DNA of 55,241 nucleotides from Planctomycetota bacterium (GTDB lineage: Bacteria; Planctomycetota; Phycisphaerae; Phycisphaerales; SM1A02), in the NCBI GenBank assembly GCA_016872835.1, contig VGYX01000015.1, positions 1-55,241 on the forward strand. Direction: 5' to 3'. Positions 8,888-15,660 of this stretch are shown here, piece by piece. Positions within the stretch are counted from its first letter, which is position 1; each line of letters opens with the position of its first letter. Under the pieces are notes generated by a model. That model was not told the DNA's origin. It made no database searches and saw only the letters and a list, made by a program, of their open reading frames with translations. Position numbers and translations under genes: made by a program.

Positions 8888-9096
8888 TCACACGCGGGCC
8901 GCTCCGAACGGGGCGGCCCGCTTCGTCTTTTGCGTCGCTGATCCGGCGATTTCGCGCTCGCGGCTCGCGCAGGACGCGATTCGCGCCTCGACGAGTTCCG
9001 TAGGGTCGACCGTCGAGGCCATCGGCCCCCCGAACAGGTGGCCCTGAAAGAAGCGGCAGCCATCGTCGATCAGGCGCCATCTCACAACGCGCGGGC
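8888..9096 (-). pseudogene. Remnant of an EAL-domain protein (C-terminal end)
   Basis: In the 190 bases between the isc terminator and the peptidase gene, one minus-strand frame reads VRWRLIDDGCRFFQGHLFGG followed by PM. This matches the end of EAL (c-di-GMP phosphodiesterase) domains, whose usual form is L-x-x-x-G-C-D-x-x-Q-G-Y-L-F-G-R-P. The rest of the domain, which should lie at higher coordinates, is absent because the peptidase gene starts at 9121 on the other strand. The frame closes at 8888, inside the terminator region, so its present end is probably not original. No start codon or promoter is evident. The match is strong; the history (deletion after insertion or rearrangement) is inference. 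Confidence 0.6.
8894..8931 (+). terminator. Rho-independent terminator of the isc operon
   Basis: A 12-base-pair GC-rich stem (8894-8905 with 8910-8921, one G-U pair) closes a four-base loop GAAC. It is followed by a T-rich run TTCGTCTTTT ending at 8931. It begins 25 bases after the iscA-like stop codon. Confidence 0.85.
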
Positions 9097-9103
9097 ACCC
9101 GGA

Positions 9104-9109
9104 TAGCCT
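9104..9109 (+). promoter_or_regulatory. Possible -10 element (TAGCCT) before the oligopeptidase gene
   Basis: TAGCCT ends 11 bases before the ATG at 9121 with no Shine-Dalgarno between. It lies upstream of the gene and downstream of the isc terminator, so the gene needs its own promoter here. Confidence 0.35.
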
Positions 9110-9120
9110 CCCTCGGCCTC

Positions 9121-11316
9121 ATGCGAACCCATCGAAACTTGTTCTGGATCGTCCTCATGGCCTGCCTGAACGCTGGATGCGTCGCCGGATCCGGTACTGC
9201 CTCCGACACGCTGCCGCCGGTGCAACGCGACGCGCAGGGCAATCCCACGCCTCCGGTGGCGCGCCAGGAAGTTTTCGTGGTCAAGAGTCCCCATGGGGAG
9301 CGGATGGACGAGTACTACTGGCTTCGCGACGATCACCCGAAGGCGAAGCGCGCCGAGGTGATGAACCACCTGCGTGCGGAGCAGGCCTACACCGAGGCGA
9401 TGCTTGCGCGCCTGCAGCCGCTGCAGGACGCGCTGGTGAAGGAGATCCGCGCGCGCATCCAGGAGGATGACAGCACGGCGCCGCAGCACGACCGCGGTTG
9501 GTGGTACTGGGTCACCTACCGCACGGGACAGGAGCATCCGGTGTACATGCGCAGGCAGGGGGGCGCGTCGGGTCCCGAGCGCGCCGCGCCCGAACGCGTG
9601 ATGATCGACGCGAACGAGCTCGCGAAGGGCCACGACTACTTCCGCGTGAGTGCGGTTGTGGTGAGTCCCGACGGAAACCTGGTGGCGTGGACGCAGGACA
9701 CGCAAGGGCGCCGGACGCACGAACTGCTGGTGAGGGATCTTCGCAGTGGCGAGATCGTGGATCGCGTGCCCGGCGCGCTGGAGTCGGTCGTGTGGGCCAA
9801 CGACGGACGCACGCTGTTCTATCTGCGGCAGGATCCGCAGCTGCTTCAGAGTGGCCCAGTTTGTCGGCACGAACTCGGCACGCCGGTCTCGCAGGACACG
9901 ATCGTCTTCGACGAACCCGATAAGACGCTCACCACGCGCATCGACGCGACCGCCTCGCGCGCGTGGCTCACGATCCAGACCGAGGGCTACAACGAGAACG
10001 AGCTGCGCCTGGTGCCGCTGGCGGATCCGTCGGCGAAGCCCGTGATCGCCTTGCCCAAGGTGGCAGGCGTGCGCAACTACGCCGATCACCTGGATGGAAA
10101 GTGGGTGATCCGGACCAACCAGCAGGCCCGCAATTTCCGGCTGGCGCTCGTTCCCGAGGAGGCCTTCTCGAACGTGGCCGCCTGGAAGGACGTGGTGGCG
10201 CATCGCACCGACGCGGCCGTGGACGGATTCGCGCTGTTCAAGCAGGGCATCGCCGTGTCCGAACGCGCCGACGCCAACCCGCGCGTGCGCGTGATTCCGT
10301 GGAGCGGTGGACTCGGGCGCGTGGTGCCGGTGCAGGAGAGCGCGTACAGCATGGCGCTGGGAGACAACCCCGATCCGTCGAATCCATTCGTGCGCGTGGG
10401 TTTCACCAGCATGATCACGCCGCGCACGGTGATCGACGTGAATCTGGCCAGCGGCGAGCAGACGGTGCGCAAGGTGCAGCCCGTGCTGGGCTACGACCGC
10501 AACCAGTACGAGACCATCCGTCAGTGGGCGCCCAGCCGTGACGGGAAGCGCATTCCGGTCTCGATCAGCTGGCGCAAGGACGCCTGGAAGCGGGACGGCA
10601 GTCGCCCGATCCTGATCGAGGGATACGGCTCGTATGGCTACCCGAGTGACGCGGCCTTCGACCTTGCGGGCGTCTCGCTCATGGACCGCGGTTTCGCCCT
10701 GGCGACGGCGCATGTGCGCGGTGGTGCCGATCTGGGGCAGGACTGGTACGAGGACGGACGCCTCCTGAACAAGAGGAACACCTTCAACGACTTCGTGGAT
10801 GCGACGGACTTCCTGGTGCGCGAGAAGTGGGCCGACCCGAAGCGCGTCTTCGCGTCCGGAGGCTCGGCGGGCGGTCTGCTCATGGGTGCCGTGGCCAACA
10901 TGGCGGGCGATCGTTACAGGGGCCTGGGTGTGCACGTGCCATTCGTGGACGCGCTGACCACCATGCTCGACGCCTCGATTCCGTTGACCACGAACGAGTG
11001 GACGCAGTGGGGCAACCCGATCGAGTCGAAGGAGGCCTACGCCTACATCCTGTCGTACTCGCCCTACGACAATCTGCAGGCGAAGGCCTATCCGGCGATG
11101 CTGGTCACCACCGGCGTGTGGGATTCGCAGGTGGGCTATTTCGAGCCCGCGAAGTACGTGGCGCGACTGCGCCGGCTGAAGACCGACTCGAATCCGCTGC
11201 TGCTCCACGTGAACATGGCGGCGGGGCACGGCGGCAAGAGCGGTCGCTTCGAGCGGCTCGCCCAGGTCGCACGCGAGCAGGCCTTCTTCCTGGATCTGGC
11301 CGGGATCGATCGCTGA
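9121..11316 (+). CDS. Oligopeptidase B-like S9 family serine peptidase, predicted lipoprotein
   Basis: A 731-residue peptidase that should cut short peptides, probably after basic residues. The N-terminus ends in a lipobox-like CLNAGC (Cys20), so export and lipid anchoring are predicted. Residues about 45-440 form the beta-propeller (VVVSPDGNLVAWTQD, VVWANDGRTLFYLRQDP). The alpha/beta-hydrolase domain follows with the nucleophile motif ASGGSAGG (S582), D668 in TTGVWDSQV and H703 in AAGHGGKSGR. The motif YGSYGYPSDAAFDL and the ARVRGGADLG-like AHVRGGADLGQDWY are typical of the oligopeptidase B (PtrB) subgroup. The stop codon directly abuts that of the convergent EAL gene. Confidence 0.92.
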   Translation: MRTHRNLFWIVLMACLNAGCVAGSGTASDTLPPVQRDAQGNPTPPVARQEVFVVKSPHGERMDEYYWLRDDHPKAKRAEVMNHLRAEQAYTEAMLARLQPLQDALVKEIRARIQEDDSTAPQHDRGWWYWVTYRTGQEHPVYMRRQGGASGPERAAPERVMIDANELAKGHDYFRVSAVVVSPDGNLVAWTQDTQGRRTHELLVRDLRSGEIVDRVPGALESVVWANDGRTLFYLRQDPQLLQSGPVCRHELGTPVSQDTIVFDEPDKTLTTRIDATASRAWLTIQTEGYNENELRLVPLADPSAKPVIALPKVAGVRNYADHLDGKWVIRTNQQARNFRLALVPEEAFSNVAAWKDVVAHRTDAAVDGFALFKQGIAVSERADANPRVRVIPWSGGLGRVVPVQESAYSMALGDNPDPSNPFVRVGFTSMITPRTVIDVNLASGEQTVRKVQPVLGYDRNQYETIRQWAPSRDGKRIPVSISWRKDAWKRDGSRPILIEGYGSYGYPSDAAFDLAGVSLMDRGFALATAHVRGGADLGQDWYEDGRLLNKRNTFNDFVDATDFLVREKWADPKRVFASGGSAGGLLMGAVANMAGDRYRGLGVHVPFVDALTTMLDASIPLTTNEWTQWGNPIESKEAYAYILSYSPYDNLQAKAYPAMLVTTGVWDSQVGYFEPAKYVARLRRLKTDSNPLLLHVNMAAGHGGKSGRFERLAQVAREQAFFLDLAGIDR

Positions 11317-12975
11317 TCAGGCGGTCGCCGCGTCGACGGCGAACTGGCCGCGCGCGCGCCGCAAGGCGCCGATCGCGCCCGGGAGTTCCGCTCCCTCCAC
11401 CGGCTTGCCGATCAGCCAGCCCTGCGCGGCGTCGCAGCCCTGTTCCTTCAACCACGCCCACTGCGCCGCGTTCTCCACGCCCACGGCCAGCGTGCGAAGC
11501 TGCATCTGCTGCGCCAGCCGCAGGATCGTCTCCACCGCGAGACGGTCCTCGGGCAGGCCGGGCAAGGGTCGCACGAAGCTGCGGTCGATCTTGATCTCGC
11601 TGATCGGAAGGCCGCGAAGGCCGGCCAGCGTGGCCAGACCCGCACCGAAGTCGTCGACCGCCACCTGTACGCCGAGCGATCGGATCGTCTCCAGCGATCG
11701 TGAGAGCGTCTTGGCGCCACGCAGCACGGCGGCCTCGGTCAGTTCCAGCAGCAGCCGGTCGCCCGCGAATCCGCTCTCGGCAAGCGCCTGACGCACCGTC
11801 TCGGCGAAGCGCGGTTGCATCGCCTGACGCGGCGCGATGTTCACGGCCACGCGGAGGCTCAGACCCTGTTCCCCCCACGCGACAGCCGTGCGGCACGCTT
11901 CACGCAGGCTCCACGCGCCGATGTCCTCGATCAGGCCGCTCTCCTCGGCGAGCGCCACGAACTGGTTCGGGGGCACGCTCACGCCACCCGGCAGGTTCCA
12001 GCGGATCAGCGCCTCGACGCCGAAGGGTTCCGCGCGATCCATGCGCACCTGCGGCTGGAACACCAGCCGGAAATCGGCCTGTTCCACGGCTTGGCGCATT
12101 GCACTGGCGAGTTCCACGTCGCCCAGCAGCCGGGCGCCGAGTTCGTCGCACCAGGCGTGCGGAGCAGACAGGCCCTGATGACGAGCCTCGCGGGCTGCCG
12201 CCTCGGCGCGGCGCAGTGCGGTGGGCGCGTCGAGCACGGCCGAGTCCTTGCACTCGATGTAGCCCGCATGCACGCGCAGCCGCAGTTCGCGACCATTTGC
12301 GCGCAGTGCCTGCCGCGCCTCGCGTAGCAGGCTCTCCGCCATGTCCGGAATGGACGCGGTCGCGGAGTCCAACGCCGCGATCGCGCCTTCGTCGATCATG
12401 GTGAGCTCGCTGCCGCGCGGCAGCAGCGGCGCGAGTCGTTCCCGCAGCTGTCCGCGAAGCATGAGCGCGCCGTCGTTGCCCAGCGCGGCGGCTAGTTCCG
12501 GCATCCGTTCCACGCGCAGCGCGATCACGCCTCGAAGCGAGCCGCGACCGGCGATCGCCTCGACCATGCTGTCGGCGGAGCGACGGCGCGCGTCGGCGGC
12601 GCCGACATCGAGCAGCTGGTCCCGTCGTTGCAGTCGGCCGAGGACGGCCTCGGCCACCTCGTCGGCGGTGGTGCCCGAACCCATCGCGTGATCCGCGCCC
12701 GCACGCATCAGTGCCGCGTGCCGGTCGCGCAGTGCCACGGTCACGATCATGCAGGCATGCAGCGCGGTGTCGTGACGGAGTGTTTGCGTGATCACAAGCG
12801 CGTCGCAGCCGGGTGCATCGAGCAGCACCAGCGCGTCCGCATGCAGGGAACGCGCCAGATGCGCGGCGTCTTCGGCGTGACCGGAAAGCGTGACCTGCAT
12901 GGCGGCCGCCACCAGCGAGGCCTGCACGGCGTCGCGTCGCTCACCAGGATCGCAGGCCAGAATCACGCGGGGCAT
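11317..12975 (-). CDS. Pseudo-receiver / degenerate GGDEF / EAL-domain protein
   Basis: A 552-residue cytoplasmic protein. Residues 1-115 look like a receiver (VILACDPGERRD, ALVLLDAPG) but lack the usual lysine at the end. Residues about 135-285 have the spacing of a GGDEF domain, with the active loop replaced by MIDEGAIAAL. Residues about 290-545 are an EAL domain: FGVEALIRW (E321), VNIAP, LELTEAAV, AVDDFGAG, EIKIDRSFV, GVENAAQ and GCDAAQGWLIGKP. The Glu usually found in AEGVE is Val498 here (AVGVE), which should weaken or abolish phosphodiesterase activity, so a c-di-GMP sensor role is plausible. htpX lies 41 bases upstream on the same strand. Confidence 0.88.
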   Translation of the reverse strand: MPRVILACDPGERRDAVQASLVAAAMQVTLSGHAEDAAHLARSLHADALVLLDAPGCDALVITQTLRHDTALHACMIVTVALRDRHAALMRAGADHAMGSGTTADEVAEAVLGRLQRRDQLLDVGAADARRRSADSMVEAIAGRGSLRGVIALRVERMPELAAALGNDGALMLRGQLRERLAPLLPRGSELTMIDEGAIAALDSATASIPDMAESLLREARQALRANGRELRLRVHAGYIECKDSAVLDAPTALRRAEAAAREARHQGLSAPHAWCDELGARLLGDVELASAMRQAVEQADFRLVFQPQVRMDRAEPFGVEALIRWNLPGGVSVPPNQFVALAEESGLIEDIGAWSLREACRTAVAWGEQGLSLRVAVNIAPRQAMQPRFAETVRQALAESGFAGDRLLLELTEAAVLRGAKTLSRSLETIRSLGVQVAVDDFGAGLATLAGLRGLPISEIKIDRSFVRPLPGLPEDRLAVETILRLAQQMQLRTLAVGVENAAQWAWLKEQGCDAAQGWLIGKPVEGAELPGAIGALRRARGQFAVDAATA

Positions 12976-12981
12976 CCCGCG

Positions 12982-12987
12982 AGTCTA
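12982..12987 (-). promoter_or_regulatory. -10 element (TAGACT), leaderless type, of the EAL gene
   Basis: On the minus strand TAGACT ends exactly six bases before the ATG at 12975 with no Shine-Dalgarno. It lies in the 41-base gap after htpX. Confidence 0.5.
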
Positions 12988-13016
12988 CTTGTACCAACGA
13001 CGCATTCCGCGGTGTG

Positions 13017-13871
13017 TCAGGCCACGGCACCGGTTTGCAGCGCGCGCACACGCGCTTCGGTGGGCGGGTGGCTGGCGAACATTCGCGTCAGGGTCTCGCC
13101 CACGAAGGGTTCCACGATGAACATGTTGTTCATGTTGGGGTGCGGATTGTGCATCGGGATGCGCGCCGCGGCCGCATCGAGGCGTTGCAGGGCGCTGATG
13201 AGGCCGTCAGGCGAGCCCGCGATCGCGGCGCCGTCCGCGTCGGCCACGAATTCGCGACTTCGGCTGATCATGGCCTTCAGCAGGGCGGCCGCGATCGCCG
13301 AGAGCAGGATGACCAGCAGGCCTGCAAGCGGATGACCACCCTCGCGATCACGCGAGCCGCCGAACAGGAAGGCCCACTGTGCGACGGTGCTGAAAACGCC
13401 GGCGATCGTGGCGGCCACCGAACTGATCAGCGTGTCGCGGTTGCGTACATGCGCGAGTTCGTGGGCCATCACGCCGCGCAGTTCTCGCTCGTCCAGCAGG
13501 CGCAGCGCGCCCTGCGTGACGGCCACCGCGGCATGCCGGGGGCTTCGGCCAGTGGCGAAGGCGTTCGGCGCGTCATGCGGGCAGATGAACACACGTGGCA
13601 TCGGCAACTGGGCGCACTCGGCGAGGTCTCGCACCATGCGCACAAGTTGCGGCGCCGTGGATTCGTCGACCGCTTGGCCCTGCATGGCGGCGATCGCGAT
13701 CCGATCGCTGAACCACCACGCGCCCAGATTGGTGAGGACGCCAAGGATCGCGGCAAAGACCATGCCGTCGCGGCCCCAAAGCGAGCCAACGGCCACAAAG
13801 AGAGCGAAGAGGCCACCGAGAAGCAGGGCAGTCTTCAGGTTGTTCCAGGAGGCGATGAAGCTGTGTCGCAT
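13017..13871 (-). CDS. htpX: Membrane zinc metalloprotease HtpX (M48)
   Basis: A 284-residue inner-membrane protease of the M48 family, involved in quality control of misfolded membrane proteins. Two hydrophobic segments (about residues 15-30 and 36-53) precede the zinc motif HELAH (H137, E138, H141) in GVMAHELAHVRNRDTL. Two further membrane segments follow (about 150-190), then SREFVADADGA with the third zinc ligand Glu. NAFATGRSPRHAAVAVT is typical of HtpX. A longer minus-strand opening reaches 14837 but covers comM in the wrong frame; the start at 13871 gives the normal family length. Confidence 0.94.
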   Translation of the reverse strand: MRHSFIASWNNLKTALLLGGLFALFVAVGSLWGRDGMVFAAILGVLTNLGAWWFSDRIAIAAMQGQAVDESTAPQLVRMVRDLAECAQLPMPRVFICPHDAPNAFATGRSPRHAAVAVTQGALRLLDERELRGVMAHELAHVRNRDTLISSVAATIAGVFSTVAQWAFLFGGSRDREGGHPLAGLLVILLSAIAAALLKAMISRSREFVADADGAAIAGSPDGLISALQRLDAAAARIPMHNPHPNMNNMFIVEPFVGETLTRMFASHPPTEARVRALQTGAVA

Positions 13872-13881
13872 GTTGCGCAGA

Positions 13882-13887
13882 ACGATA
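13882..13887 (-). promoter_or_regulatory. Possible -10 element (TATCGT) of htpX
   Basis: On the minus strand TATCGT ends ten bases before the htpX ATG at 13871, without a Shine-Dalgarno between. It is in the 199-base divergent gap shared with comM, where nothing else stands out. Confidence 0.35.
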
Positions 13888-14070
13888 GGAGGGGGACCGG
13901 GTTGGGCAAGGCTTGGCATGCTGTCGGGAGCGATCCAGATGCAGGTCCCTGGATTCGCGCAAGTCCACGCGGCCGCATGTCTTGCCGCAAGCCGCGCATG
14001 TGCTGCCGAATCGGCAGGAAAAAAGGCATCGATCGCGATCGACGGTCTCGGCCGTATGCAGGATGTCCGC

Positions 14071-15633
14071 ATGAGCGTTCGCGTGCATGGATTCGCGTTG
14101 CGTGGCATCGAGGCAGTGCCGTGCGAGGTCGAGGTCGATCTCAGCGGGCAGGGACTTCCGCGCACCACGCTGGTTGGGTTACCGGATGTCGCGGTGCGCG
14201 AGGCCATCGATCGCGTGCAGACCGCGGTGGCCAACGCCGGATTCGCGTGGCCGGGTGGACGCATCACGATCAATCTCGCCCCCGCGGACCTGCGGAAGGA
14301 GGGGCCCGCGTTCGACCTGCCCATGGCGCTGTCGGTGCTCGTGGCTGGTGGCGCGCTCCGACGCGGTCGGGGCAGCGCGGATGGACTGGATCGGTGGTTG
14401 ATCGCGGGCGAACTGGCTCTGGATGGTCGCGTGCGACCGGTGCGGGGCGCAATCTGTCTTGCCATCCTGGCACGCGAGGCTGGATTCCAGCGCGTGATGG
14501 TCGCGCGGGAGAATCTGGCTGAAGCCGGCGCGGTCGAGGGCGTGCAGGCGGTCGGTGTGGAGTCGCTGCAGCAGGCGCTCGGGGTTCTCGGGGGCACCGA
14601 CGCGGGTGTCACGGCGGGTGCCCTTGCGGCGACCATCGCCGATCCCGAGCCCGACGTCGACTTCGAGCGCGTTCGTGGCCAGATGGGGGCACGACGGGCG
14701 ATGTGCGTGGCCGCTGCGGGCATGCACAACCTGCTGATGATCGGTCCCGCGGGCAGTGGCAAAACCCTCATGGCGCGCGCACTGCCTGGCCTCCTGCCTC
14801 CCATGAGCCTGACCGAGCGGATGGAAGCCACTCGCATCCACTCCTGCGCCGGATCGCTGCCGCCGGGCGGGGGGCTGCTTGTGCGCCGGCCCGTGCGATG
14901 TCCGCATCACACTGCGAGCGCCGCCGCGATGGTCGGTGGTGGAAGCGTGCCGAGGCCGGGCGAAGTGAGCCTGGCGCATGGCGGCGTGCTGTTTCTCGAT
15001 GAGGTGGCCGAGTTTCCGCGCAGCGTGCTCGAGGCGCTGCGTGAGCCGCTCGAGGACGGCTTCGTGACGGTCAGTCGGGCGCGTGGGGCGGCGAAGTTTC
15101 CCGCACGTGCGCTGCTGGTGGCGGCGATGAATCCGACGGCGCGCGGTGATCTGCGCGTGGGTGGATCCAGCGCGATGGACCGCTATCTCGAGCGTCTCAG
15201 CGGCCCGGTGATCGATCGCATCGATCTGCATGTCGAGGTGGCCGCGGTTCCATTCGATGCGCTGGTGGCACGCAAGCCCGTCGAGACCACCGCGTCGCTT
15301 CGGTCGCGGGTGCTCGAGGCACGCGAGCGCAGTCGCCGGCGGCAGGGGGAGATCTCGAATGCGGCGCTGTCGGGTGCTGCGCTCGATGCGGCGGCTCCGC
15401 TGGATGCGGCATCACGCGACCTCCTGCGACAGGCGATGGCGGAACTCGGTCTCAGCGCTCGGGCATTCGACAAGGTGCGCCGAGTCGCGCGGACGGTGGC
15501 GGATCTGGAGGGCAGCGGCGGCATCCGCCCGGAGCACGTGGCTGAGGCGATCGGCTACCGGCTGCTCGACCGCTTTCGCGGCGCGTGCGGATCACTCGCT
15601 GCAGCGGGCGCCGGAGCGGCGGCGGTGCGCTGA
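14071..15633 (+). CDS. comM: ComM/YifB-type Mg-chelatase-like AAA+ helicase
   Basis: A 520-residue AAA+ protein of the ComM family, which drives branch migration during natural transformation. The N-terminal lobe (VRVHGFALRGIEAVPCEVEV, TTLVGLPDVAVREAIDRV, INLAPADLRKEGPAFDLPMA) is diagnostic. The ATPase core has Walker A GPAGSGKT, RPVRCPHHTAS, Walker B GVLFLDEVAEF and LSGPVIDRIDLHVEV. The C-terminal helical bundle ends with IRPEHVAEAIGYRLLDR. AGGA at 14060-14063 precedes the ATG at 14071. Upstream in-frame codons back to 13387 are the wrong frame of htpX. No other competence genes are near. Confidence 0.93.
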   Translation: MSVRVHGFALRGIEAVPCEVEVDLSGQGLPRTTLVGLPDVAVREAIDRVQTAVANAGFAWPGGRITINLAPADLRKEGPAFDLPMALSVLVAGGALRRGRGSADGLDRWLIAGELALDGRVRPVRGAICLAILAREAGFQRVMVARENLAEAGAVEGVQAVGVESLQQALGVLGGTDAGVTAGALAATIADPEPDVDFERVRGQMGARRAMCVAAAGMHNLLMIGPAGSGKTLMARALPGLLPPMSLTERMEATRIHSCAGSLPPGGGLLVRRPVRCPHHTASAAAMVGGGSVPRPGEVSLAHGGVLFLDEVAEFPRSVLEALREPLEDGFVTVSRARGAAKFPARALLVAAMNPTARGDLRVGGSSAMDRYLERLSGPVIDRIDLHVEVAAVPFDALVARKPVETTASLRSRVLEARERSRRRQGEISNAALSGAALDAAAPLDAASRDLLRQAMAELGLSARAFDKVRRVARTVADLEGSGGIRPEHVAEAIGYRLLDRFRGACGSLAAAGAGAAAVR

Positions 15634-15660
15634 GCGATCGGCGCGCACTGCGCCGTATGG

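Noticed and set aside
9082-11229. A 715-codon minus-strand open frame opposite the oligopeptidase gene
   Set aside because: Composition is that of an antisense frame and the plus strand carries all catalytic motifs of the peptidase.
14071-15633. Loss of the Cys pair often seen after MNP in ComM proteins
   Set aside because: E. coli ComM also lacks those cysteines, so the change is within normal family variation.
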